From Leucogyrophana mollusca (lineage: Eukaryota > Basidiomycota > Agaricomycetes > Boletales), in contig MU266570.1 in NCBI GenBank assembly GCA_021014945.1, positions 1 to 41,428 on the forward strand: a stretch of DNA of 41,428 nt, read 5' to 3'. A program made the position numbers and the translations under genes. The stretch's first letter is position 1. Every line of letters begins with the position of its first letter. This document shows positions 1 through 9,911 of the stretch, piece by piece. The notes below the pieces were generated by a model that saw nothing but the letters and a program-made list of their open reading frames with translations, was not told the origin of the DNA and ran no database searches.

Positions 1-360
1 GTTCTGGAACCCAGGTTAACATTTAGACATCTTCCTGGTTCACACTGTTAATTGCTGAGAGGTGCACTATCATCATGGGAATTTCGGGTAAGGAGCCCAC
101 AATTATGCTATGGAGATGACAGTGGATGAGCTTTGGATACAAGTATGATATTTGACGACAAAGCATCTACACTTTTGTGGTTGTATTGCCTACACCAGTT
201 AGCCTGACGCCCACCTTATTGGGGGTGATAAATATTTATAATTGTTGACCACTATCCAGCTTTGTGATAAACACTTGTCAACTCTGCCTGGAAGTGCCAG
301 GTCCTTAGTCTGCAGGCAATTGCACGGTCGATACCGTAGGTCGACAATTCACCGTTTTTG
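1..360. other. Unassigned upstream sequence
   Basis: No open reading frame of note and no recognised repeat. It is partly AT-rich near 225-245. It is the 5' flank of the helicase gene, and if the helicase/DUF6589 pair is a mobile element its left end should lie here or beyond the window edge. I saw no sequence matching the ACGTGCCG or TGCCGAG motifs found at the other side of the pair. Confidence 0.5.
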
Positions 361-380
361 GACGCAGCCAGCGACAAGCG

Positions 381-470
381 CTGTCACTATATATTGGCTG
401 AGTCACTGAGGTCGCGTCATCACGCACGCAATCAACGAGACGCGTCAAGACGCGTCTGGTAAGTACTTAG
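381..470 (+). promoter_or_regulatory. Helicase promoter: TATA box and two MCB-like palindromes
   Basis: A TATATAT stretch at 388-394 lies about 77 bp before the helicase ATG. Two perfect GACGCGTC palindromes follow at 439-446 and 449-456, each containing ACGCGT, the MluI cell-cycle box known from fungal G1/S genes. Seen: the motifs and their spacing. Inferred: S-phase-linked expression. Their place close to the ATG means they could also lie in the 5' leader. Confidence 0.45.
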
Positions 471-2544
471 ATGAGCGCGACAGACAGACTTGCACCCTTC
501 AGGTTCAACACCACCAGAGGCCACGACCTTTGTCGCGAGATCCTTAAAGATTGCTTACCCCACGATACACATGACTTCCAACTCAAAGCAATCGCCCATC
601 TCCTCGACGGGGAAGACGTTCTCTTGATCACTGCCACGGGAACAGGCAAAACCGACACGTTCATTCGGTTGATGCATATTGTTCGCAAACTCTCGTCGAA
701 TCCCACCCTTGCTCCTGGAGTCAACTTCCCGCCCGATCCCGCCATGATACTCACATGCCCAACTAAAGCGCTCGAGGAAGAGATGGTAAGTTTGATTACT
801 CGTTATTAGAGCTGAATCGACTAAGCGTTGTTAATAGGAAACCAAAATGCGAAATGCACAACTCACTGCACTAGCCATCAACGCCGACTCGGTGGAAGCC
901 GCGCGAAAGGAGGACCGTAACCTTTTCAGAGAAGTTCGTGTGGGGATCACAATGGTTCTGGTATCGCCCGAGCAATTGAAATCGAACGGCTTCGCTTCTG
1001 TCCTAGACGACCCAGTGTTCTCTCAGCGGGTGGCCATGATGGCTGTCGATGAAGCTCACCTGTTGTTAGTATGGGGTAAGGGTTTCCGTAAGGATTTTCT
1101 GCAGATTGGGTTCATGCGGTCCAGACTACGAAAGCACATCCCGCTTATCGCGGTTACCGCGACTCTGCAGGCAGGGAAACCGACTCAAGAAGTGTGTCGA
1201 TTCCTCGGCTTCAAGCCAGGTCACTACAGCGAGATTCGACGCTCAAATATGCGACACGATATCCGAATCATATTTCGTACCTTGCAATCTGGCCTTGGTG
1301 CAACGAAATTCCCGGAGCTGGACTGGATAATCGAAGGCGGCCGTAAAACACTGATATTCTGCCGCACGATTGCAGTTGGTTTTCGAGTCGATGCCTACTT
1401 GTGGACGCGACTGCCCGATGATTCCGACCGTGCTAAACGAATCCGAATGTTCAATGCCTTGAACTGGAAATCATACAATGACGAAACACTCAGCCTTTGG
1501 CGTGACAACGACCCTCACTCACAAATCATCGTGGCGACATCTATATTTTCTGTCGGCATCGACGCCCCAAGTTTCGACGATGTTGTCATAATCGGGGAGT
1601 CGGAGGACGTTGATCAATACTGGCAGATGTTGGGGCGCATTCGACCACGGCAGGCCTCAAATCACCCTCGAGGCATCCTTTATGTGACACAAGGTGCCAT
1701 CGCCGCAGCTAAAGAGGTGATCGAGCAAGGAGAATCAGCGCAGGTGCACAAGAGTGGCAGGAGAGGTGGTGACAATGGTGGTAGATCGGCGATGGACGTT
1801 CCAATGGCTGAGCTAGTTCTCGCCGAGTGCAAAGTCAAGAAGTTAGACGAGCTATACGATAATCCCAGCGATGACTCACCGTGTGGCTGCTCGTACTGTG
1901 AGGTACATCCTCCCGCGCCAAGGAAAACTTCATGCGATTGTAGTGGGTGCCAACCCGAAGCCGAGAACCCCACGCAGGCCAATGTTGGGGTGCAGATGCC
2001 CACGAGGGAACCAGGGAAGTCGAGCGAGAAGGGGCCGAAGAAGAAACACTTGACAAAGCTGATGCGAGTGTGTGCTACAACACAGCTAATCGAGTGGAGA
2101 CGCAGTGCATGGGACGAGGCGGACGAGGCTAGCTGTGGATGGCTTCCACCTGACGCTTTCTTACCCGAACAGACAATGAAGAACTTACTTGATCATTTCT
2201 ACGAGATCCAGACCATCGATGACATCCTTCCACACGTTCAGCACATCAAACTCATCACCCACAAGCGGGAGGATCTTCTGCATATGCTTCTTGGTTTGCA
2301 CCGAGACATGGAGGAGCTTCGGCTTAAGCGGAACAAAGAGTTGCGTGAAGCCCGCGCGCTCAAGAGGTTAAACGCCCCCACACAGGAAGCTGAAGTGTCG
2401 GATACAGACTCAGATGCGAGTGAAGCTGAGGAGCCTGTCATACGGTGGCGGATCAATACAATGTCAGTGCCAGTGGGTATACGGTCCCCGCATCCGCTAA
2501 TCAATTCCGCCCCACAGAAAAAATACCATAGAGCCATTATTTGA
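471..2544 (+). CDS. RecQ-like superfamily-2 DNA helicase with Cys-rich C-terminal region
   Basis: Predicted ATP-dependent DNA helicase. Two exons, 471-785 and 838-2544, are joined across a 52-nt GTAAGT..TAG intron that keeps frame, giving 673 residues. Visible motifs in order: Walker A ATGTGKT near residue 55, motif Ia LTCPTKAL at 94, SPEQL at 148, Walker B DEAH at 176-179 followed by a RecQ-type WGKGFR loop, motif III VTAT at 211, motif IV KTLIFCRT at 275, motif V ATSIFSVGIDAP at 338 and motif VI QMLGRIRPRQ at 368. After the helicase core come two Cys clusters, CGCSYC (454-459) and CDCSGC (471-476), a likely zinc site, then a charged tail rich in Asp/Glu/Ser. It converges on the DUF6589 gene with 78 bp between stops. 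The core appears intact. It is shorter than full RecQ enzymes, and I see no HRDC domain. Substrate and role are unknown; similar helicases are known from fungal subtelomeres. Confidence 0.85.
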
Positions 2545-2622
2545 ATGACTAGTACATCGGTGTATTATATATTATCTGCGTAGTTAATTAGCACGGGATG
2601 ACGGAAGATCGAGGAGCTTACA

Positions 2623-5600
2623 TTACTGATGATTCACCCCATCAATGCCATTGTCTATTTCATCGTCCTCGTCACTGAAGTACTCACCGTGGTCGAGAGG
2701 AATGTCGATGTCCTCAATGTTGTGCTCGACTATCAGTTCTCCGTCGATGACGAACATGTTCCCCAACACAGGCAACGGCTGTGTGTCTTCAACGCTCTGG
2801 TCATTGGTCTCTGGGTCCTCGCCATTGCACTCGAGTGCCAGGTCGTCCTGCACAGATGCGGTAACTGAGTTCATTAGGCCACGAGTGGAGGTGGTTTCTT
2901 TGACCCATTTCGGGAGCTTCGTCGTACGCAGTAAGTGGAGCCCACGTCCAAAATCGTCGATATTGTTCATGTCTTGGTCGCCAATTATGCGTCCGGTTCG
3001 TCGATAGTGTAGCTCACTTTGCTGGTACACTTGGAGCAAAACCTTGACTTCGGGGCGAGTATGCGGTGCTGTGTGTCGCCCACTCCGTACAGCAAGGCCG
3101 ACACCTTCGCGAAACTCCTTCTTGATGCGGCCGAAGTGGTGCAAATTTCGCGATATGACGGTGCGTATATAGGGTGCTCCATACTCCATGCCTTTGCGTT
3201 GAACGACAGCTTCTAGCAAGCGGTTGAAATATTCCTGCATGAAATCGAGAGCGCAGAATGATCCAGGCTGGCCTGTGAGATTGACAAGCATGCTCCGTAA
3301 TGTGGCGTCACGGAGTTCAGGACTCGACTCGAGCTCTAGTGAAGTTATTTGCTCGAGAAGATAGTTCACGTATTTCGTGTGGCTTGACCCAGCGAAGGTG
3401 AATAACATGATCTGCGTGAAGAACTGAGATTGGATATACGCTGGAACAGCATTTTACACACCTTCATTGCTTCGTAAACTCTACCAACGTCACCTTCAGC
3501 TGTTGCAAGAGCACCCTCACGCGATAAGATTGTGTCGCGCAGGTAGGCAATTTCCTTTGCGAGGACAAGGTCACCGCGAAAAGGTTCCATGCTGGACGGT
3601 TCACCTTGCTGTTTTGCATGGCGAGGCTTCTTGGTTGCTGCCCCATCGTTTACGGGTGTTGTGTCCCCCGTGCTGTGACCAGCTTGCGTGCCAGTCCACG
3701 CTGTACCTTGAGGCACTGTTTTGGCCCAATCTGAGTCAAGTGTCACGTCGGCAAGTGCTCGATGGATGGCGCGTGTGCTTGAGTAAGCTCGATGGAGTTT
3801 TCGTGCAATCTCTTCGAATTCTTCTAGATCGGGGAGAGCGTTTCGTGTGGCGAGATCGGTGAAGTATTGGAAGATGTCATTGGTGCCAAAATGAATTCTG
3901 TTATGTGTGATGAGCACCGAGACTGAGAGAAGCATAGGAACACGCACCTCCAACAGTCAAGCATTCGGATGTCTGCTACAAGGTATGCAAGCTCTGAGAA
4001 TGGGTAGTAGTCGACTTTCTTGAGACTCGGAGGGGCTGTACGCCCAATCTTGGACGCACTGTGGCCCAACGAAGAAGGATCGCGCGATAGTGAGTCGTCC
4101 CAGTGGCTCTCGTAAATGCGGCTCATGTCTGTCCACCCTGTATGCCAGGCGGCTAGGCCAGGTTCGATCGTCCTGAAGCTCTTGAACGCATCGTCATGGA
4201 ACTGCAGGTATTTCTTCAGCTGATGCACCTTCTCGTAGGTGAGTCCATCCCCCACAATCAACATCAGACGATGCTGGTACTCTTCCGCTGATTGCCCCGT
4301 CTGCTCCAGGAAGTCGAGAAGTGCGTCTTTGAGCTCTGTCGTCACAGTCTCATTTTTCCCGCATGTTGCCAGTGGATGGATTTTCGAGGGACGGTCGGGA
4401 AGTCGCAGTTTGGCGCCACGAGTACGATACAGCATAGAGGTGTGCTTCTTCAGGTAGTCGAGCTCAGGTATGTATTTTGCAAGAGTCAGAAGCCACTGTA
4501 GGCTCATGACGAGGTCGAGGTGTTTCTGGTCAATGAATTCATAGAGCTGTTCCACGGTCAGCTTGCTCCGTGTGCTTTCGGTGAGTCGACGCTGCTTGTC
4601 ATCAAGATCATAGGCTTTTGGGTCAATGTCCTCGAGTTCGACGTAAGTGGCTGCAAGGCCAACGTTCATGGTGTTGGTGCGTCCAATTCGAGCGTCACGC
4701 TGGAGGAGGTAATTTTGGACGTTGTCGGTTACGAGAACACCCCAATTTGCGAGCTCACGGCCGCACTCTCTCACCCGCTTTTCCTCCTGCCTCGACATCT
4801 CCTGCAGAGCCCTCCTCACAGTACTCCACGCTACCGTGCTCCCAATTCGGCTGTTATATTCGAAGACTTCGGATGACACTGACATTGCAAAGTCGTATAT
4901 TCCACGTGCAGCAGGTAGGAGTTGTGCTTCATTATTGCGCGAGAAGTTCATTGAAGATATAGTATGGACAGCAACCTTTTCGGAGACGGTCAGCCTTTTC
5001 AGACACTCTGTACTGTATGATGCACTCACCCCATCAACAGGACGATATTTGCGAACTGGTAGCACACCATTCTGTGTGCGCGGTTTGCGTGAACAAATGG
5101 CGACGACATAATCCCATGTCAAAGGTTGGTGCTTCTGGATGACTCCCGCGACGGCATTTACTGTGGTGGACCCGATATCCCCCCATTCCCGTGTCTTCTT
5201 GCCCGCAGATGTCATGATGCGGGCATGAAGCCCACTTTTTGGCCGAACAGCACTCTCGGCCTCCTGTAAGAGCTTTTTCTTCATTGTCTGAGCTGCGAAA
5301 GATGACAATGCGGGGCGGACAGGCTTGATATCTGTGTATGGCACAGTGGTACTGTACATCAGCTGATAGTCTGCCGAAGATTCGACTACAACTCCATCAG
5401 GGCTCCGAAACCAGACATCCACGATGGTAGCAGGACCATGGTCGCATGCCCCTTTGAGGAACTTCTCGACATATGCCGCATGCCGGTGAGTACGACGAAC
5501 TTCATCACCTGTCGATTCATCTTTTAGACGAAATAGAAAGTGGAAAAGATCACCCAGGGTCCACCGGTGCCCTTGAAGAACCCTGAAAACAACATCGAGT

Positions 5601-6115
5601 TTGTCGTTGATTGATCTCCTGGGTGTGTACGCTCTTGCCTCAGACTGACCCGCTCTCTGACCATGATCCGGAGTGAGAGCAGCTGGCCTTTCCTGGACCC
5701 AGTTACCTTGGTCTGGGCCTAGAGGTGACTGAGCCCTGTTTGAATGGGTAACAGACGCTTTCTTTTTCTTGTGTGGAGGTCCCCGAGGAGTATCCCATGT
5801 GTCAGTTCCAAGGGGGTAGTTTTCTTTGTGCACCCTTTGTCGTTTTCGTCTAGGAGCGTTAGGGGGTTGCAGGGGGGAGGCTATCAAACGAGCTGGTGTA
5901 TGGTATGCAATAGGTTCGACACGATGTTGAACTTGAACAGCCACCAGATGTGATTCATGAGAATCTGCTCGGACCGGAGGGGCGGAAGAGGAAGCAGAAG
6001 GAGTGTGTGTGTTATTGTTTGAGAATGAAGGAAGGTGGTAGTGATTATGCATTGAGTACTGTATGTAGGAGTTCGCCTGTAAGCTTACAGGCGAGGATGA
6101 GGAGGACGGTATCAT
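2623..6115 (-). CDS. DUF6589 domain protein (transposase-like, RNase-H-type fold suspected)
   Basis: Three exons, 6115-3948, 3897-3462 and 3411-2623, are joined by two 50-nt introns (GTGCGTG..CAG and GTGTGT..CAG). The frame closes exactly, giving 1130 residues. The N-terminal 170 residues are low-complexity, with two basic clusters (PRRKRQR near 89 and PHKKKK near 114) that look like nuclear localisation signals. The conserved core shows TDNVQ at 463-467, GRTNTMNVGLAATYVEL at 478-493, GDGLTYEKV at 622-630, an E..AAWHT element near 651-659 and, across the first splice site, RIHFGTNDIFQYF. These resemble the DN, GDQ and E/WH motifs of DUF6589, a family expanded in Agaricomycetes; a DDE-type nuclease role is my inference, not established. 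The tail after about 1040 is acidic. The third exon start was chosen to give a 50-nt intron; an acceptor 12 nt earlier also stays in frame. It pairs convergently with the helicase. Confidence 0.75.
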
Positions 6116-6148
6116 GCTAGGGGTTTACTCATTCCCGTGACAAATCAC

Positions 6149-6188
6149 ACGTGCCGATGACGTGCCGTGACGTGCCGAGTTCTCGGCA
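6149..6188 (-). promoter_or_regulatory. Triple ACGTGCCG repeat and TGCCGAG/CTCGGCA inverted repeat
   Basis: ACGTGCCG occurs at 6149-6156, 6160-6167 and 6170-6177, at 10-11 bp spacing. The last copy overlaps the inverted repeat TGCCGAG (73-79) TT CTCGGCA (82-88), so 6173-6188. It lies 34-73 bp upstream of the DUF6589 start codon. It could be an operator bound on one helical face, a leader hairpin, or a subterminal repeat of a mobile element. The left side of the pair has no match that I can see. Confidence 0.5.
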
Positions 6189-6189
6189 A

Positions 6190-6659
6190 TCACTCAACAG
6201 AACGAAATGTTGACCTACGGTATTGATGGTGCAAATGCCAGCAGACCATTGTTGAGAAGGAACGACTGTCTTCCTTCGAATCTTTGGACTGCCTACGGGA
6301 GACTACCAGGTCCTCCCCAATTTCCTGATGCAGTGACGACATTAATCCAGCTGCTCCGGCTGGTTCCTCGTCTGATGTTCGCAACAAAGGTGGATGAAAT
6401 GGCAGCCACGCACGGAGATTGCCATGCTGATTGTTTGGCACTCTCACTTGACCGCTCCACAGTTACCATGATGGCCTGCGCTCATCACGTCTAAATCGAT
6501 TTAATCCAGCTGATTCGCTCTTTGTTTTGAATCCCGGCTTGGACTGAGGTATTTTCGTTGAGCGTCGGATGGAGGAAGTTTTTCGCTCACACGAAGTCGA
6601 CAACAGTCCTCCCCTTCTCACTTACCGTTTTCCCGCTTCTTGTCACTTGCTACGCTGTG
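6190..6659. other. Junction and 5' flank of first DUF6533-like gene
   Basis: From about 6385 rightwards the reverse complement matches the upstream flanks of the minus-strand family members (for example near 26.23-26.33 and 38.90-39.02 kb), sharing GAGCGCAGGCCATCA and ATGGCAATCTC. Between about 6190 and 6385 most of the match is lost, so the boundary between the helicase/DUF6589 block and the duplicated block lies there. A short stretch near 6361-6395 (TTCCTCGTCTGATGT) matches the other flanks in the opposite orientation, suggesting a small local inversion. Confidence 0.45.
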
Positions 6660-6660
6660 T

Positions 6661-6695
6661 CAATGACTCGCTGCCGCTGATTGCAATATAAAAGA
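6661..6695 (+). promoter_or_regulatory. TATA-like box with degenerate palindrome
   Basis: TTGCAATATAAAAG lies about 60 bp before the ATG at 6753. It is preceded by CGCTGCCGCTGAT, a decayed version of the CACTGCGGCAGTG palindrome present at the same place in the four minus-strand family members. Confidence 0.55.
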
Positions 6696-6752
6696 TCGAA
6701 ACACCTCAAATAGACACCAAGAACCCTCAATCTACTGCCTCTCACCGCGCCA

Positions 6753-8458
6753 ATGGAGAGTCCCTTCACAGAGCTCTCCGATTCCCAATCCATTTGCTAT
6801 GCGACAAGTAAAAACTCATTTCGTTATTTTATTTTTTATTTGCGCTAATCCCGTTCGGACCAACTTTCTCCGTAGTGGCGACAGGAGCTGCTATTATGTA
6901 TGACCAGAGTCAGTAGGACTTCTCTCGCATCAGGTCTGCAGCTTTGACCAAGAGGAACCATGCAGTCCTTTACTTCTCACAAGAGGTCAGTTTCATTCCG
7001 ACGTTCTCACAGGAGAGAAGGCGCTCAAGCTGAAGTACTCTCAAGGTGGACTTCATCTGGGTAGGTCTCAAGATGGGTGTAAGGTCTTCGACGCTGACGT
7101 GGAGGCGTCAGAATCGCCGCTGGACCATCATGACGGCACTTTACTTCGTGGTACGTGTCTCCAATTTTCTCCTCGCCCTCTGCCTGACGGTGTGGTTGAC
7201 GTTGTACAACCATATTGCAGGCTCGTTACTGTGGTCCTGTATTTCCGCTGTGAGTCGACAGGTCCAATATCAAGCATCGTAGCTGGTGCCGCGTGGGATC
7301 GACAGCGCAACTCTGGCAGGTAGAGCTGTTCCGGTAGCGAGTGACTGCTTTGTTGAATCTGTGTCATAGCCAATCTGCCTCTTAATTGGACTGCGGCAGT
7401 AAGCCTAATTTCTGCTTCTCGGCCGATGACTTATCGTCTAATCGAGTGCGTATCGTAGAAGTGAATTTGGATTTACTTTATCATCCATGATCTGACGGTA
7501 ATAACCAACGCCTTCCATTCAGATGTATGCATAGATCCATCTTATACTGCTAGTTCGTATGTGTTCTAATTTTTATTTCCCGCATTCCGCAGACAGATAT
7601 ACAATCATTGCTGCTCAGGTGTTTAAATTAATGTTCACTACAGCAATGCAAGGTACGTGAGATATAACATCCAGCATTATTTCATTCGTTATCGCTTATT
7701 CACTCACGGCCAGCGATTCTCTTACTGAGGGCCTATGCGTTATGCAACCGTTCTAGGAAGGTCCTCGCCTTCCTGTTGTCCAGCTTTGTCTGTGAGATGA
7801 TTGCGATTGTAGTGGTCATCGGAAAGTCACTTGAACTTATGGCCATGGGAGGCTTCGGTGCGTGCCCAGGTCTTCCTTCATGGTTCATTTGTTGTCTCAG
7901 CCTGGCCCTCGCATACAGTGACGTCTATGGGTGCTCTAAAGGCGGACAGTGCAACCAGCTATGCTTTTGCCCGGTGGTTAATGGTTTACAGAGCCATCCA
8001 ACTGGCGTTCGACATACTCTTGCTAGCTGTCGCGCTGTTTGGATCCGTAAAACATACGCTGGAAGCGAAGGGGTGGTCCGTTAATCCTCCAGTGAAGGCC
8101 TTGGTGGCAGACCAAATTGGCTACTTTGTCTGGTACGCGAGCAGTTTCTTAATTCCGAGCAGCGTCCACTTACTGTGATTTCACTAGGTATGCGGTATGG
8201 CAAGGAACTAGCTTGACCACCACCACTAGCGTTGACGCTGGAGTTTCGGCCCTGGAAGGACTCAGCTATCTCTTCAGTGCATTTGCAATCATTGCGGGCC
8301 CTCGAATGGTGATCAGCCTCCGTACACGGGAACTCGAGACACGGGAGGGCACATTACCAACACAGTTGAGCACGATTCAGTTTTATGTAGACGTGGAGGA
8401 AGAGTCTGTGGACACGCATAGCTCTGGCTCTAGACGTGAAAATGACGCAGATGCTTGA
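6753..8458 (+). CDS. DUF6533-like multi-span membrane protein, copy A
   Basis: Probable integral membrane protein of the Agaricomycete DUF6533 type; molecular function is unknown. A consistent model uses exons 6753-6807, 6876-6908, 6942-6985, 7046-7060, 7103-7150, 7221-7249, 7306-7319, 7370-7398, 7523-7652, 7714-7857, 7901-8132 and 8188-8458, about 347 residues. Landmarks: AAIMYDQTLT then SQEVDFIW (the DUF6533 signature), TALYFVARYCG, LLLRAYALCNRSRKVL, a hydrophobic helix after it, RWLMVYRAIQLAFDILLLAVAL, DQIGYFVWYAVWQGT and a last hydrophobic stretch ending AFAIIAGPRMVISLR, then a hydrophilic tail. Two oddities: the acceptor expected at 7101-7102 reads GG, so this 42-nt stretch may be retained in frame; and TAG at 7532-7534 replaces the Trp codon of other copies, although splicing to that TAG as acceptor would keep frame. 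It may therefore be a pseudogene. It is tail-to-tail with copy B. Confidence 0.65.
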
Positions 8459-8689
8459 ACACCTGGTGGCCTCCACTTGTGCCTACGATACTCAAAATCT
8501 TCCCTGCCACGTACCGTCTGTTCTCCCGGGATATTCATTCTTGATGCTACTTATGTATTTCCTGTGATCTTACGGTTGTTCCTGGTACGCCGGCTTATCA
8601 TTCGAAGCTCGTCTCATGGTGATGACCCTTTGTCCTCTCACACAACACATTGTTCCAATAGACCGTACGGACAGCATCATCGCGCCCCC
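8459..8689. other. Immediate 3' flank of copy A
   Basis: This stretch has no gene that I can see. A short C-rich run lies at 8685-8699. The longer repeat module begins just after it. Confidence 0.4.
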
Positions 8690-9130
8690 CTCCCCCCCTT
8701 CTGCACTCAGATGTTAGCTCGCGAGTGACAGGTCGAACCCGGGAAACTGGTGATAAGGCCCTTGTCGATGGGCGCCAAAGGCAGAAAATGTGATGTATAT
8801 TACATCGAGAGGTGCGTGTGCATCATATCGAGAGGGCAGGGTTCACTAGGCGGGATGTTTTACCGAGTGGGTGCGAGGAAAGCGAGGTGTTTACCACTGA
8901 TATTACCAGGCATTGCGGATACAGGCAATGATCATATGGGGAAGAAGCTGGAGGGTGCGAGTACAGAAGAAAACGAACGCAACCGACAGGGGCGTACGAT
9001 AGAGAAGGACAGCCTGCGTGCCACATCGCCCACTTGTCATTCTCGTGTCCACCTTGCACTCAAGGTCAGCGGGGATGATCAATCTTCTTCTCCACGCCAG
9101 CCTCAATGGGCTGCCACGGGAGGCTGGTAA
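8690..9130 (-). repeat. 3' flank module of the DUF6533-like family, inverted copy
   Basis: Reads on the minus strand like the modules at 9233-9780, 15767-16300, 23450-23990, 36540-36740 and 39340-39650. Shared marks include GGCGCCAAAGGCAGAAAATG (reverse of the CATTTTCTGCC..GGCGCC text), CATCGAGAGG and CATATGGGGAAGAAGCTGG. Its inverted orientation matches the plus-strand gene copy A, so module and gene were duplicated together. Confidence 0.7.
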
Positions 9131-9232
9131 GTTAACGTGGGAGAGTCCCGTTCGATCCTGTCTCCTTCACTCACCCCAATCACATTTCTGAGAGTCGTGC
9201 TCCGTGTCAACCCTCCCCACACATGGCCACAT

Positions 9233-9724
9233 CAGGTAACCCCATCTTCTCCCATCTCCTGCTCTGTAGGTGACACATCCCCAGCCCCGTGGCGACTCAC
9301 TCCCCTCCCCTGCTTTACGTAGCCAGCTCCCATTCTTTGCCCTTTGCCTCCCGTTGGCAAACTTGGTCTCAAGCACATTGTCAACAACAGCTGCGCGGGC
9401 CCCGAAATCACATGCGTGTCACCCAGCATTCTGCTCCTCAGCTTCCCCATATGCACCTCACCCGTCTTCACAACTCCTGGTCAACGTGTCAGCTGTCAGT
9501 GGTGATTTTTTAGCTTTCCCCACACCCACACGGTTTGAGATCCCACGTTGTGACCCCTGCCTCTTGATATGACGGCGCGTCCCACATCCTGCCTCTGGAT
9601 ACGACAGGTATGCTCCTCTCGATGTGATATGGATGCGCCTCTCGATATGAAGTGCATCGTATTCTCTGCCTTGGCGCCCATCGACAAGGACTTTATCACC
9701 CACGAACTAGCGTCTAGGTGGTGA

Positions 9725-9755
<31 letters not shown>

Positions 9756-9780
9756 GATACTGGCGGTTTAATGAAAAATT
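9233..9780 (+). repeat. 3' flank module beside copy B
   Basis: Starts with AACCCCATCTTCTCCCATCT and continues through the phrases CACATTGTCAACAACAGC, CTTCCCCATATGCACCT and CTCGATATGAAGTGCATC, all found at matching distance from the stops of copies C and D. It contains no convincing ORF. It ends at a long poly-G run not present in the other modules. Confidence 0.7.
9726..9754 (+). repeat. 29-base poly-G run
   Basis: An uninterrupted run of 29 G. The equivalent place in the sister modules reads GAGAGGAGGGGAACGAT (near 16.23 kb) or similar, so the run is new or expanded in this unit. It may form a G-quadruplex, and its length is easily misread in assembly. Confidence 0.85.
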
Positions 9781-9911
9781 TGGATACAAAGATTCGAGTT
9801 GGAGAGGATACAGGGTACATTACCACAGGACGAATATGCTAGGAGAACAAACAGTGCGTGGCAGTGAAGGTTTATGAGTATTGTAGGCACAAGTGAAGAC
9901 CGACCAGATGT

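Noticed and set aside
1..6190. Terminal inverted repeats of a helicase/DUF6589 transposon
   Set aside because: I compared the first 470 bases with 6116-6190 by eye and found no matching termini. Either the left end lies outside the window, the element lacks such ends, or it is not a transposon.
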